Notes: generated by a model not told the origin, from the sequence alone. Positions 1 through 9,741 are shown, counted from the stretch's first letter. The stretch is DNA of 64,000 nt from Pseudaminobacter soli (ex Zhang et al. 2022) (GCF_014595955.1 NZ_JABVCF010000002.1:186001-250000), one strand, 5' to 3'. Made by a program: numbers and translations.

Positions 1-524
1 CTCCCGTGATGCTCAAGGACTGCAATCTCGACATCGTGGAACTCGGCCACTCCGAGCGCCGAGAACATTTCGGCGAGACGGATGAGACCGTCGGGCTCAA
101 GACCGAGGCGGCCGTCCGCCACGGGCTGATCCCGCTGATCTGCATCGGCGAGACGCTAGCCGAACGCGAGGCCGGGCGTGCCCGGGAGGTGCTGGAGCGC
201 CAGGTGCGCGGGGCGCTTGGCCGGCTCGCCGGTTCGCAGAAGGATGCGCCGATCCTGCTCGCCTACGAGCCCGTCTGGGCGATCGGCGTCAACGGCATCC
301 CCGCCACCTCGGACTATGCGGATGCGCGGCAGGCCGAGATCATCGAGGTCGCTCAAGACGTTCTCGAACGGCGCATCCCATGCCTCTACGGTGGTTCGGT
401 AAACCCGGACAACTGCGAGGAACTCATCAACTGCCCGCATGTGGACGGGCTGTTCATCGGGCGCTCCGCTTGGAAGGTCGAAGGCTATCTCGACATCCTC
501 GCCAAGTGCTCGGCAAAACTCTGA
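1..524 (+). CDS. lerI: L-erythrulose-1-phosphate isomerase (TpiA-like), 5'-truncated
   Basis: This is the C-terminal two thirds (about 174 residues) of a triosephosphate-isomerase-fold protein. The frame is open to the window edge, so roughly 80 N-terminal residues lie upstream. Visible family motifs are SPVMLKD-like PVMLKD, GHSERR with the catalytic His, AYEPVWAIG with the catalytic Glu, and the phosphate-binding [10 protein letters not shown] second copy of glycolytic tpiA is possible. However, it abuts an RpiB-type isomerase and lies in a cluster with an L-erythrulose-type kinase, a RuBisCO-like protein and a DUF1537 kinase. That context points to LerI, which converts L-erythrulose-1-phosphate to D-erythrulose-4-phosphate in tetritol and apiose catabolism. 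The fold is certain; the substrate is inferred. Confidence 0.8.
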   Translation, partial: PVMLKDCNLDIVELGHSERREHFGETDETVGLKTEAAVRHGLIPLICIGETLAEREAGRAREVLERQVRGALGRLAGSQKDAPILLAYEPVWAIGVNGIPATSDYADARQAEIIEVAQDVLERRIPCLYGGSVNPDNCEELINCPHVDGLFIGRSAWKVEGYLDILAKCSAKL

Positions 525-535
525 AGGAGAAGACC

Positions 536-991
536 ATGAAACTCGCGATTGCTGGAGACAGTGCCGGCGAAGGCTTGGCCAAGGTGCTCGCCGACCACCT
601 GAAGGAAAAGCATGAGGTCGCCGAGGTCTCGCGCACGGACGCCGGTCCGGATGCCTTCTACGCTAACCTGTCGGACCGTGTCGCCAACGAGGTGATGCAG
701 GGCAAATATGACCGCGCCATCCTCGTCTGCGGCACCGGCATCGGCGTCTGCATCGCAGCCAACAAGGTGCCGGGCATCCGCGCCGCGCTGACGCACGACA
801 CCTATTCGGCCGAGCGCGCCGCGCTGTCGAACAACGCGCAGATCATCACCATGGGGTCGCGCGTGATCGGCTCGGAACTCGCCAAGTCGATTGCCGACGC
901 CTTCCTCAAGGAGACTTTTGATCCGCACGGCCGCTCCGCCGGCAACGTCGCTGCCATCGACGAAGTGGATGCAAAGTACACTGCCCGCTGA
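536..991 (+). CDS. derI: D-erythrulose-4-phosphate isomerase (RpiB/LacAB family)
   Basis: A 151-residue RpiB-family sugar-phosphate isomerase. ATG at 536 follows a GAAGGAGA ribosome site 11 bases after lerI stops, so the two are an operon. Key residues seen are the catalytic Cys in the [14 protein letters not shown] motif (residues about 65-78) and the C-terminal [14 protein letters not shown] segment. RpiB itself isomerises ribose-5-phosphate. Homologues paired with a TpiA-like LerI convert D-erythrulose-4-phosphate to D-erythrose-4-phosphate, feeding the pentose phosphate pathway. The pairing here and the downstream erythrulose kinase favour DerI (called EryI in erythritol clusters). A plain ribose-5-phosphate isomerase B cannot be excluded from sequence alone. 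Confidence 0.82.
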   Translation: MKLAIAGDSAGEGLAKVLADHLKEKHEVAEVSRTDAGPDAFYANLSDRVANEVMQGKYDRAILVCGTGIGVCIAANKVPGIRAALTHDTYSAERAALSNNAQIITMGSRVIGSELAKSIADAFLKETFDPHGRSAGNVAAIDEVDAKYTAR

Positions 992-1149
992 ATGAGGCGC
1001 CCGGGCGTGAACATGCGACTGCCCGGCCACCGCATAGCCTCCGGGGAGGCTTCTTGCTTCATAGCCGCCGAGGTTCCACGACACCGGAGCAGCTTGCCCG
1101 GCGACCGCCGGCCCTGTACTTGAATAGGGCCGGTCGTGGGGAGGAGCGG

Positions 1150-2160
1150 ATGAGCCTTACGCAGAAACTCATCAATGACGGCAACGCAGCCGTGGACGAG
1201 ATGCTCGCCGGCGTGATCGCCGCGCACCCCGAACATCTCTGGCGGCCGGACAACGCGCCGCGCGCTGTCATTGCGAAGCACGGGCCACGGCCCGGCAAGG
1301 TCACGCTGGTGGTCGGGGGCGGCTCCGGGCACGAGCCCACTTTCCTCGGCTATGTCGGCAAGGGGCTCGCCGATGCCGCGGCCATCGGCAACGTCTTCGC
1401 CTCTCCACCGCCGCAGCCCGCCGTCGACGCGGCCCTGGCCGCCAATGGCGGCGCCGGCGTGCTGTTCCTGTACGGCAACTACGCCGGCGACGTCATGAAC
1501 TTCGACATGGCCGCCGAACTCCTGGAGATGGAGGGCGTGGAGGCTCGCACCGTGCTGACCACGGACGACATAGCGTCGGCTCCGCGCGACCAGCGCGGCA
1601 AGCGCCGCGGCGTTGCCGGCAATGTCTTCATCTTCAAGGCGGCAGGCGCGGCGGCGGACATGATGCTGCCGCTCGACGAGGTCGAGCGCATCGCCCGCCA
1701 TGCCAATGCCCGCACCTTCACCATGGGCGTCGCACTCTCCTCCTGCTCTTTGCCGCAAACCCGGCGGCCGAGCTTCGACCTGCCGGCCGGCGAGATGGAG
1801 ATCGGCATGGGCATCCACGGCGAGCCCGGCGTCCGGCGCGGCCCCCTGCGCACCGCCAACGAGGTGGCCGACGAGATCATGGACGCCATCCTTGCCGAGA
1901 TGGACGCTCCGCGCGGCGCGCGCGTGGCGGTTCTCGTCAACTCGCTGGGCGCCACGCCGCTGATGGAACTCTACATCCTCAACGCGCGCGTCGCCGAACG
2001 CCTGGCCGCAGCGGGACTTACGGTGCACAAGACGCTGGTCGGCCCCTACTGCACATCGCTCGACATGGCCGGGGCCTCGATTACGATCATGCACCTCGAT
2101 GACGAGTTGCAGAGGATGATCGATCACCCTTGCGACTGCGCGATGTTCCGGCAGGGCTGA
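1150..2160 (+). CDS. lerK: DhaK-type kinase subunit, probable L-erythrulose kinase N-part
   Basis: A 336-residue DhaK domain protein that binds a short ketose covalently and presents it for phosphorylation. Seen in sequence: the VVGGGSGHEPTFLGYVG substrate/phosphate loop near residues 55-70, GNYAGDVMNF, and GMGIHGEPGV, whose His forms the hemiaminal with the ketose in this family. The start at ATG 1150 follows GAGGAGCGG. Its stop overlaps the start of the DhaL gene (TGATG), so the two subunits are translationally coupled. In erythritol/threitol pathways the ATP-dependent DhaKL fusion LerK phosphorylates L-erythrulose; here the protein is split in two. No EIIA-like DhaM was seen, so ATP is the likely donor. 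Dihydroxyacetone is the alternative substrate. Confidence 0.82.
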   Translation: MSLTQKLINDGNAAVDEMLAGVIAAHPEHLWRPDNAPRAVIAKHGPRPGKVTLVVGGGSGHEPTFLGYVGKGLADAAAIGNVFASPPPQPAVDAALAANGGAGVLFLYGNYAGDVMNFDMAAELLEMEGVEARTVLTTDDIASAPRDQRGKRRGVAGNVFIFKAAGAAADMMLPLDEVERIARHANARTFTMGVALSSCSLPQTRRPSFDLPAGEMEIGMGIHGEPGVRRGPLRTANEVADEIMDAILAEMDAPRGARVAVLVNSLGATPLMELYILNARVAERLAAAGLTVHKTLVGPYCTSLDMAGASITIMHLDDELQRMIDHPCDCAMFRQG

Positions 2161-2774
2161 TGATCATGGAGTTTACAGCCGAAGACGCGAAAGGTCTGTT
2201 CGCCGCCTTCGCCGCGCGGATGCAGGCGGAGAGGGACGCGCTTTGTGCCCTCGACGGGGTGATCGGCGACGCCGACCACGGCATCGCGATGGAGCAGGGC
2301 ATGAATGCCGCAGCGGAAGCTGCGAAGACAGTCGAGGCGGGCACGCTCCAGGACGTGTTCAACGCGGCTGCCAAGGCTTTCCTCAATGCGGTGGGCGCAT
2401 CTTCGGGACCGCTCTACGCCACCGCCTTCCTGCGGGCAGGCAAGGCGGCAGGCGCTCGCCCATCGATGACGGCAGGGGAATTGCGGACTGTCATCGTGGC
2501 CATGCGGGACGGCATCGTGCAGCGCGGCAAGGCAGAGCCGGGTCAGAAGACCATGCTCGATGCCTGGGCGCCCGCGGCGCAAGCCGCCGAGGCGGGTGCC
2601 GATGCGGAGGCGATCGCTGCCGCGGCCCGAGATGGAGCCGAAGCGACGCGCCAGATGGTCGCCACGCTCGGCCGTGCAGCGCGTCTCGGCGACAGGTCGC
2701 TCGGCCATCCCGATCCGGGCGCTGTTTCTGCCTCGATGCTGGTCGAGGAAATCTGCCGCGCAATGCGGGGCTGA
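2160..2774 (+). CDS. DhaL-type ATP-binding kinase subunit
   Basis: A 204-residue DhaL domain, the nucleotide-binding partner of the DhaK protein just upstream. The start ATG (2160) shares its A with the upstream stop; an alternative ATG lies two codons later. The N-terminal GDADHGIAMEQGM (about residues 38-50) corresponds to the metal/ADP-binding GDxDHG loop of the family, and GASSGPLYATAFL near residue 80 is the second conserved element. The C-terminal GDRSLGHPDPGA also fits DhaL. Length is normal for a stand-alone DhaL. Together with DhaK it should phosphorylate L-erythrulose or dihydroxyacetone at the primary hydroxyl. It is the last gene of the first operon and is followed by about 700 bases of repeat-rich non-coding DNA. 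Confidence 0.83.
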   Translation: MIMEFTAEDAKGLFAAFAARMQAERDALCALDGVIGDADHGIAMEQGMNAAAEAAKTVEAGTLQDVFNAAAKAFLNAVGASSGPLYATAFLRAGKAAGARPSMTAGELRTVIVAMRDGIVQRGKAEPGQKTMLDAWAPAAQAAEAGADAEAIAAAARDGAEATRQMVATLGRAARLGDRSLGHPDPGAVSASMLVEEICRAMRG

Positions 2775-2808
2775 GCCTGGCGCTGTAGAGGTTCCGCAGG
2801 CGCAACCA

Positions 2809-3307
2809 AAATCCCGTCCTTCGACAGGCTCATGGTTCGACAGGCTCACCATGAGGGATTTCGCGCGCCGGAGCCTCCAAGCATGGACACTCAGTGATCG
2901 AACTGAACGAGGTGCGCGACGCTTCAGTAGCCTCGTGGTGAGCCTGTCGAACCATGGGCGCTTGGCACCTGTTACGCCTTCACCGGTTTACCCCAAGCGC
3001 AAATGCCGTTTGCCAATCCTCCATCTTGATCGCTGCTTCCGATTGCTGGTCACGTCCTGATTGGTGCCGTCCTTATCGTATGGTGAATCCGTCGAACCAT
3101 GAGGTTGTGGGCGAATAGGTAAGAGCAATTGGTGCCAAGCGCCCGTGGTTCGACAGGCTCACCATGAGGGCTACTGAAGCGCTGCGCCCCACTTATCCCT
3201 CCGCCGGCTCAACTCCAGGCGGCGACGCTCCCGGACTTGGCGTCTGCGAAACCCAAATCCCTCATGGTGAACTTGTCGAACCATGAGCCTGTCGAAGGAC
3301 GGGATTT
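2809..3307. repeat. Nested inverted-repeat element (outer and inner arm pairs)
   Basis: The space between dhaL and apnO holds two nested inverted repeats. The outer arms, 2809-2861 and 3255-3307, match in 51 of 53 positions. The inner arms, 2921-2969 and 3131-3180, match with one indel and two mismatches. All arms contain the unit TTCGACAGGCTCAC or its complement, and a further degenerate copy lies near 3079-3104. The whole could fold into a long cruciform, or the transcript into a branched hairpin. I see no credible gene inside. It resembles the intergenic palindromic repeats common in Rhizobiales chromosomes; the two-level symmetry suggests nested insertion or duplication. Confidence 0.85.
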
Positions 3308-3435
3308 GGGTTTTTACCCCCCCCGTGCGCCTTTCTGTGCGGCCAGCTCTGCTGAGATGCACAGCCAACGCCTCACCAAGAGGGGCTAATGGAGCGCGCC
3401 CCCGAGGCCGAATGCCACTTGCGCAACGTTGGTCA

Positions 3436-3448
3436 ACTCATTATACCA
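3436..3448. promoter_or_regulatory. Candidate GntR operator upstream of apnO
   Basis: The 13 bases ACTCATTATACCA at 3436-3448 lie 30 bases before the apnO start. They recur exactly at 10559-10571, between the divergent gntR and oiaX genes. Two identical AT-rich 13-mers in GC-rich DNA in front of two operons of the same pathway suggest a shared operator, most simply for the GntR/FCD protein encoded at 9742-10458. Inferred from repetition and position only. Confidence 0.5.
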
Positions 3449-3478
3449 CCTGACAAGATAACAGGTGCCGGAGAGATC

Positions 3479-4306
3479 ATGTCGACGATCGCGCTGTTCG
3501 GGGCGGGCGGAAAGATGGGGTACCGCCTCGCGGCCAATCTCCGGAACTCGCCCTCTACTGTGAGGCATGTCGAGGTTGGCGAGGCCGGCCGCGCGCGGCT
3601 GAAGGAAAGTTTTGGCATCGACACCGTCGCTCCTGCCGAGGCGCTTGATGGTGCGGACGTGGTGGTTCTCGCCGTTCCTGACACGCACATCGGCAAGGTC
3701 GCCGCCGGCATCGAGAAGGGCCTGAAGCCCGGCACGATGGTGATCGTCCTCGACGCCGCCGCTCCGGCGGCCGGCCATCTGCCGGACCGTCCGGACCTCA
3801 CCTATTTCATCACGCATCCTTGCCATCCGCCGCTCTTCAACGACGAGACGGACATGGCGGCGAAGAAGGACTATTTTGGCGGCATCAAGGCCAAGCAGCA
3901 TATCGTCAGCGCCCTGATGCAAGGTCCGGAGGAGGATTTTGCCAAGGGCGAGGCTATCGCCAGGACGATCTGGGCGCCGGTCATGCGCTCCCACCGCGTC
4001 ACCGTCGAGCAACTCGCGATGCTGGAGCCGGCGCTTGCCGAGACCATGTGCGCCTCGCTGCTGGAGGTCATGCGCGAGGGCGTCGACGAGGTGGTGCGCC
4101 GCGGCGTCGACCGTCAGGCCGCCATGGACTTCCTGCTCGGCCACATCAACGTCCTGGCTTCCGTGATCTTCGAGGAGCGCGAGGGCGCCTTCTCCGACGC
4201 CTGCAACAAGGCGATCGAGTTCGGCAAGCCGGCGCTCATGCGCGATGACTGGAAGCGCATCTTCGAACCTGAGGAGATTGCCGCGAGCATCCGGCGGATC
4301 ACCTGA
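3479..4306 (+). CDS. apnO: D-apionate oxidoisomerase-like NAD-dependent dehydrogenase
   Basis: A 275-residue dehydrogenase that starts at ATG 3479 after GCCGGAGAG. It has an N-terminal Rossmann fold (IALFGAGGKMGYRLAANL, residues 4-21, and DVVVLAVPDTHIG near 60). A helical C-terminal domain of the 6-phosphogluconate-dehydrogenase type follows, and the middle segment FITHPCHPPLFND is notable. ApnO enzymes of the oxidative apiose pathway have this layout and convert D-apionate to 3-oxo-isoapionate with NAD. The neighbours (DUF1537 kinase, RuBisCO-like protein, Gfo/Idh/MocA dehydrogenase, sugar importer) are the expected partners. It is the first gene of the transporter operon and carries the candidate operator upstream. 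The alternative is a generic hydroxyacid dehydrogenase. Confidence 0.72.
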   Translation: MSTIALFGAGGKMGYRLAANLRNSPSTVRHVEVGEAGRARLKESFGIDTVAPAEALDGADVVVLAVPDTHIGKVAAGIEKGLKPGTMVIVLDAAAPAAGHLPDRPDLTYFITHPCHPPLFNDETDMAAKKDYFGGIKAKQHIVSALMQGPEEDFAKGEAIARTIWAPVMRSHRVTVEQLAMLEPALAETMCASLLEVMREGVDEVVRRGVDRQAAMDFLLGHINVLASVIFEEREGAFSDACNKAIEFGKPALMRDDWKRIFEPEEIAASIRRIT

Positions 4307-4325
4307 GGCAGCTTACCAAATCTGA

Positions 4326-5312
<987 letters not shown>

Positions 5313-5346
5313 GCCCCAACGGGCGCCTGGATTAATCTCCCAAGCG

Positions 5347-5375
5347 GCGAGGGACGCGACCAAAGCGTCCCTCGC
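5347..5375 (+). terminator. Intercistronic stem-loop after the binding-protein gene
   Basis: A perfect 11-bp stem (GCGAGGGACGC and its complement, arms 5347-5357 and 5365-5375) with a 7-base loop sits 35 bases after the binding-protein stop. There is no T-run, so full termination is unlikely. Hairpins here commonly stabilise or partially terminate transcripts so that the binding protein is made in excess over the membrane components. Confidence 0.6.
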
Positions 5376-5402
5376 GACCGATTGCGCAGGCGAGAGCACC
5401 TG

Positions 5403-6053
5403 ATGACGAAAAGCCGAAAATGGCCGATCATCGCAGTCCTCGCGATTGCGTTGGGCGGCTGCAAGATCCTGCCTACGCCCGCGGAAGGCGATACTGCCGC
5501 GGCCGGCGGCAAATTCGATCCCGATGCCATGGTCGCGAAGATCTGGGACGCCAAGGTGATCCCCTATCTCGAACAGAAGGCCGGGCCGTTCGCGGAGGTG
5601 GATGCGCTTGCCCGCAGCGACGCCAAGGCGGCGGGCGAGAAGTACGGCAATCCCAACAAGCAGGCGAACTCGCCCTGGACCTACGCAGTTCGCGTGGACG
5701 GCAAGATCGTTGCCGCCAACACCAAATCCCGCGCGGCCTCGATCGACGTCGACGTCGATGTGGATGGCGACGGCAAGGCCGACCTGCGCGCCGAGATCGG
5801 GCCGGCCATGCGCGGAACGGCGCTGCGTGATGTGCTCGACTTCGTCAACTTCAATGAATTCATAAATCAGATCGACTTCGCCCAATACGGCAAGGCCTTC
5901 AACACCTATGCCGACAAGACCGTCCTCTCCAAGCTCCCGCGCGAGAACCTCGAGGGGCACAATGTGAGGCTGCTCGGCGCCTATGTGCCGGCAAACGGCA
6001 GTGATCTGCCGCTGCTGACGCCTGCCAAGGCCGAGATCGGACCTTCGCCATGA
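5403..6053 (+). CDS. DUF2291 family lipoprotein linked to sugar ABC importer
   Basis: A 216-residue predicted lipoprotein. After a short basic start (TKSRKW) comes a hydrophobic stretch ending in the lipobox LGGC at residues 17-20, followed by a Ser/Ala-rich linker and a globular domain. The family (DUF2291) is regularly encoded inside RbsABC-type sugar transporter operons of Rhizobiales; its role is unknown, perhaps assisting the importer at the periplasmic face of the inner membrane. The 3' end overlaps the ATPase start by four bases, so it is co-translated with the transporter. An Asp-rich run (DVDVDVDGDGKAD, about residues 116-128) resembles a calcium-binding loop, an observation not known to be functional. 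Confidence 0.75.
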   Translation: MTKSRKWPIIAVLAIALGGCKILPTPAEGDTAAAGGKFDPDAMVAKIWDAKVIPYLEQKAGPFAEVDALARSDAKAAGEKYGNPNKQANSPWTYAVRVDGKIVAANTKSRAASIDVDVDVDGDGKADLRAEIGPAMRGTALRDVLDFVNFNEFINQIDFAQYGKAFNTYADKTVLSKLPRENLEGHNVRLLGAYVPANGSDLPLLTPAKAEIGPSP

Positions 6054-7603
6054 GCCCGGTGCTGAGCGACGTCGTCCTCAGTCTCGAGGACGTCTCCAAG
6101 GTCTATTCGGGCACGGTGGCGGTGAAGCACGCGACGTTCGATGTGCGGCGCGGCGCCGTCAACGTGCTGGTGGGCGAGAACGGCGCCGGCAAGTCCACAA
6201 TGATGCGGATGTGCGCCGGCGTCGAGAAGCCGACCAGCGGGCGCATCCTGCTCGACGGCGAGGAGGTGACCTTCAACTCCTCCGGCGATGCGGTGGCGCG
6301 CGGCATCGGCATGGTGTTCCAGGAATTGAACCTCTTCGGCAACATGACCGTCGCCGAGAACATCTTTGCCACGCGCGAGATCACCAACGCGCTCGGCCAT
6401 ATCGACCACAAGGAGCAGGAGCGGCGCGCCGGCGAATTCCTCGACCGGCTGCAGGCCGGGATCAAGCCGACGACGATGGTCGAGGACCTGACGATCGGCC
6501 AGCAGCAGCTGGTCGAGATCGCCAAGGCCGTGTCGCTCGACGCCCGCGTGCTGATCATGGACGAGCCGACATCGGCGCTGTCGGCGGCCGAGGTGGAGAT
6601 CCTGTTCAAGGTGATCGCCGACCTAAAGGCCCGCGGCGTGGCGATCGTCTACATCTCGCACCGGCTGGAGGAGCTCATCCGCATCGGCGACTACATCACC
6701 GTGCTTCGCGACGGCCGCATCACCGGCCAGGAGGAGATGAGGAACGTCGACACCCAGTGGATCGTGCGCCAGATGATCGGCTCCGACGCAAAGGATTTTG
6801 CCAAGCCGGACGGCCACGAGCCGGGTGGGGAGGTGTTCCGCGCCGAGGAGATCAGTTTGCCGCGGGCAACGGGCGGGCTCGCCGTCGACCATGTGTCGCT
6901 CTCGCTCAGGGCAGGCGAGATCCTCGGCATCTACGGGCTGATGGGCGCCGGCCGCAGCGAACTCTTCGACTGCATCATGGGGAGGCACGGCCACGCCACC
7001 GGCCGGATCTACATCGAGGGCAGGGAAGTCCGCGAGCGCGATCCGGCGGGGCGGATCCGGCGCGGGCTCGCGCTCATTCCCGAGGATCGCCAGCGCGAAG
7101 GCCTGGTCACCATCCTGTCCGTCGCCTCGAACCTCACATTGGCGAGCCTGCAGAAATTCGCGAAGCTCTTCCACATCAGGGGCTCGCTCGAGCGCGGCGC
7201 CGTGCGCGAGATGGTGAAGGACCTTTCGATCAAGGTCGCCGACCCCGACAACGAGGTGTCGTCGCTCTCCGGCGGCAACCAGCAGAAGGTGGTCATCGGG
7301 AAGGCGCTGCTTACCGGCCCGAAAGTCCTGCTGATGGACGAACCCAGCCGCGGCATCGACGTGGGCGCCAAGGCGGACGTGTTCCGCACCATGCGCAGGC
7401 TTTCGCGGGAGGGGATAGGCATCCTCTTCGCCACGTCCGACCTCGATGAGGTCATGGCGCTGTCGGACCGCATAGCCGTGATGAGCAATGGGAAGCTGAC
7501 CGGACTGTTCGAGCGGGCCGAGGCGACGGAAGCGGCGATCGTCGCCGCGTCGGCCCTGGGGCACGGTCCGGCCAAGGGAACTGGGAGGTCCGCACATGTC
7601 TGA
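6050..7603 (+). CDS. Sugar ABC transporter ATP-binding protein (RbsA type, two ABC domains)
   Basis: A 517-residue duplicated ATPase. The first half carries Walker A GENGAGKST (about residue 44), signature LTIGQQQLVEIAKA and Walker B VLIMDEPTSAL. The second half has the usual degenerate Walker A (GLMGAGRSELF), signature LSGGNQQKVVIGKA and VLLMDEPSRGIDVG. This asymmetric layout is standard for the RbsA/XylG/AraG class, which powers uptake through a homodimer of the adjacent permease. It overlaps DUF2291 upstream by four bases and the permease downstream by eight, so the import genes form one tightly coupled operon. Confidence 0.93.
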   Translation: MSPVLSDVVLSLEDVSKVYSGTVAVKHATFDVRRGAVNVLVGENGAGKSTMMRMCAGVEKPTSGRILLDGEEVTFNSSGDAVARGIGMVFQELNLFGNMTVAENIFATREITNALGHIDHKEQERRAGEFLDRLQAGIKPTTMVEDLTIGQQQLVEIAKAVSLDARVLIMDEPTSALSAAEVEILFKVIADLKARGVAIVYISHRLEELIRIGDYITVLRDGRITGQEEMRNVDTQWIVRQMIGSDAKDFAKPDGHEPGGEVFRAEEISLPRATGGLAVDHVSLSLRAGEILGIYGLMGAGRSELFDCIMGRHGHATGRIYIEGREVRERDPAGRIRRGLALIPEDRQREGLVTILSVASNLTLASLQKFAKLFHIRGSLERGAVREMVKDLSIKVADPDNEVSSLSGGNQQKVVIGKALLTGPKVLLMDEPSRGIDVGAKADVFRTMRRLSREGIGILFATSDLDEVMALSDRIAVMSNGKLTGLFERAEATEAAIVAASALGHGPAKGTGRSAHV

Positions 7604-8657
7604 TGCCACCGTGCAGATGGGGGTGGCGCCCTCGAGCAGCTCCGTGCTTCTGACCCTGATGAAGGCGCGGACCTTCATCGCGCTAATCGCCGTCCTCGTC
7701 TTCTTCTCCCTTGCAGTGCCGAGTTTCCTCTCCACGGCGAACCTGATCCTCATGTCGAAGCACGTCGCGCTCAACGCCTTCCTGGCGATGGGCATGACCT
7801 TTGTCATCATCACTGGCGGCATCGACCTGTCGGTCGGGTCGATCGTCGGGCTATGCGCCATGGTGGCGGGATACCTGGTCCTCAACGGCATCGACCTGCA
7901 GATCGGCTACACCGTCTATTTCAACGTGCCCGAGATCATCCTGATCACACTGCTGGTCGGCATCCTCATTGGGGCGATCAACGGACTGTTGATCACCCGG
8001 CTCAACGTCGCGCCGTTCATAGCAACGTTGGGAACGCTCTATGTGGCGCGCGGCGCTGCGCTGCTCTCATCGGACGGCCGCACCTTCCCGAACCTCGTCG
8101 GCAATCCCGATCTCGGCAATACGGGCTTCGGCCATCTCGGCGCCGGTCGCATTCTCGGCCTTCCGGTCTCGGTGTGGCTGCTCATCGTCGTGGCGCTGGG
8201 GGCGGCCTACCTCTCCAAGTACACGACGCTCGGCCGCCACATCTATGCGGTCGGCGGCAACGAGCGGGCCGCACGGATATCGGGCGTGCGCGTGAACCTG
8301 GTGAAGATGTTCGTCTACATGTTCTCCGGCTTCTGCGCGGCGATCGTCGGGCTGATCATCTCCTCGGAACTGATGGCGTCGCACCCGGCGACGGGCGAGA
8401 CTTTCGAGCTGAATGCGATCGCAGCCGCGGTGCTCGGCGGAACCTCGATGTCGGGCGGGCGCGGCGCGATCGGCGGCACCATCGTCGGCGCATTCGTCAT
8501 CGGCATCCTGTCGGACGGCCTGGTCATGATGGGCGTGAGCTCGTTCTGGCAGATGGTCATCAAGGGGCTGGTCATCATCGTCGCGGTGGTGGTGGACCAG
8601 GCGCAGCGGAAGCTGCAGCAGAGGGTCACGCTGATGCAGATGGCAAAGGCCGGGTGA
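7596..8657 (+). CDS. Sugar ABC transporter permease (RbsC type)
   Basis: A 353-residue inner-membrane permease with about nine to ten hydrophobic segments. It shows the family segment VIITGGIDLSVGSIVGL (about residues 70-86) and, near the C-terminus, AIAAAVLGGTSMSGGRGAIGGT, which contacts the ATPase. The start overlaps the ATPase gene by eight bases. It forms the channel of the importer whose binding protein is at 4371-5312. The N-terminus (residues 1-25) is slightly longer than in RbsC and polar. Substrate is inferred from the pathway genes around it. Confidence 0.92.
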   Translation: MSDATVQMGVAPSSSSVLLTLMKARTFIALIAVLVFFSLAVPSFLSTANLILMSKHVALNAFLAMGMTFVIITGGIDLSVGSIVGLCAMVAGYLVLNGIDLQIGYTVYFNVPEIILITLLVGILIGAINGLLITRLNVAPFIATLGTLYVARGAALLSSDGRTFPNLVGNPDLGNTGFGHLGAGRILGLPVSVWLLIVVALGAAYLSKYTTLGRHIYAVGGNERAARISGVRVNLVKMFVYMFSGFCAAIVGLIISSELMASHPATGETFELNAIAAAVLGGTSMSGGRGAIGGTIVGAFVIGILSDGLVMMGVSSFWQMVIKGLVIIVAVVVDQAQRKLQQRVTLMQMAKAG

Positions 8658-8661
8658 GAGT

Positions 8662-9693
8662 ATGGCAGATATGAAGGCAGGGCTGATCGGCTGCGGCTTC
8701 TTCGCCGTTAACCAGATGCACGCCTGGCAGGACGTGGACGGTGCGTCGGTCGTCGCCATCTGCGATCGCGATCCCGAACGGCTGCGGATCGTCGGCGACC
8801 AGTTCGGGATCGAGCGCCGCTACGCCGATGCGGGCGAGATGCTGGCTTCCGAGAAGCTCGACTTCGTGGACGTGGCGACGACGGTCGGCAGCCATAGGGC
8901 GCTGGTCGAGCTAGCCGCCGCGCACAAGCTGCCGGTGATCTGCCAAAAACCGTTCGCGCCGACTCTCGAGGATGCAAAGGCCATGGTGGAGGCGTGCAAG
9001 GCGGCGGGCGTGCCCCTCATGATCCATGAGAATTTCCGCTGGCAGTCGCCGATCCAGGCGGTGAAGGCGGCGATCGATACCGGCGCGATCGGCACGCCGT
9101 TCTTCGGGCGTATCTCGTTCCGGTCGGCCTATGACGTGTTCTCCGGCCAGCCCTATCTCGCCAAGGGCAAGCGCTTCATCATCGAGGATCTCGGCATCCA
9201 CATCCTCGACATCGCCCGCTTCCTGCTGGGCGACGTGACGACGCTCACCGCCCGCACGCGGCGCGTCAATCCGGCGATCGCCGGCGAGGACGTGGCGACT
9301 ATGCTTCTAGACCATCAATCCGGAGCGACCTCCGTCGTTGACTGCAGCTATGCGACGAAGCTCGCTGTCGAGCCGTTCCCGGAGACGCTTGTGGAGATCG
9401 ACGGCGACAAGGGCACGATCCGCCTGGACCAGGGCTTTCAGCTTACCGTCACCGGGGAGGCGGGCTCAAGCACGACCGATGTTTCGCCTCCGCTGCTTCC
9501 CTGGGCTTCGCGACCCTGGCACAACATCCAGGAGAGCGTCCTGACGATCCAGCAGCACTGGGTCGACTGCCTGCGCAGCGGCCGCGACCCGGACACCTCG
9601 GGCGCCGACAACCTGAAGACTTTTGCGCTGGTCGAGGCGGCCTATCTTGGGGCAGCGAGCGGACAGCCGGTCGCCGTCGCCGATCTCCTTTGA
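8662..9693 (+). CDS. apsD: Gfo/Idh/MocA dehydrogenase, probable D-apiose dehydrogenase
   Basis: A 343-residue NAD(P)-dependent dehydrogenase starting five bases after the permease stop. The Rossmann motif GLIGCGFFAVNQMHAW (residues 7-22) and the VICQKPFAPT segment (EKP-type motif, Lys near residue 95) define the Gfo/Idh/MocA family. IIEDLGIHILDIARFLLGD (about 173-191) supplies the conserved Asp/His pair. In oxidative apiose catabolism the ApsD enzyme of this family oxidises D-apiose to apionolactone, and its clustering with apnO, oiaX and oiaK fits that role. No lactonase (ApnL) gene is visible in the window, so either it lies upstream or the lactone hydrolyses spontaneously. Another sugar could be the true substrate. 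Confidence 0.7.
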   Translation: MADMKAGLIGCGFFAVNQMHAWQDVDGASVVAICDRDPERLRIVGDQFGIERRYADAGEMLASEKLDFVDVATTVGSHRALVELAAAHKLPVICQKPFAPTLEDAKAMVEACKAAGVPLMIHENFRWQSPIQAVKAAIDTGAIGTPFFGRISFRSAYDVFSGQPYLAKGKRFIIEDLGIHILDIARFLLGDVTTLTARTRRVNPAIAGEDVATMLLDHQSGATSVVDCSYATKLAVEPFPETLVEIDGDKGTIRLDQGFQLTVTGEAGSSTTDVSPPLLPWASRPWHNIQESVLTIQQHWVDCLRSGRDPDTSGADNLKTFALVEAAYLGAASGQPVAVADLL

Positions 9694-9741
9694 CGATGTG
9701 AGACTTTCCTTCGACGCACGCCGTCGCGAGCGCTCATAGCG

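Noticed and set aside
1-524. Glycolytic triosephosphate isomerase
   Set aside because: Fold is right, but neighbours (DerI, DhaKL, RLP, DUF1537) fit the L-erythrulose-1-phosphate isomerase better; not fully excluded because the N-terminus is missing.
2809-3307. CRISPR array or insertion sequence
   Set aside because: Repeats are inverted and nested rather than evenly spaced direct repeats, no cas genes exist, and no transposase frame lies within.
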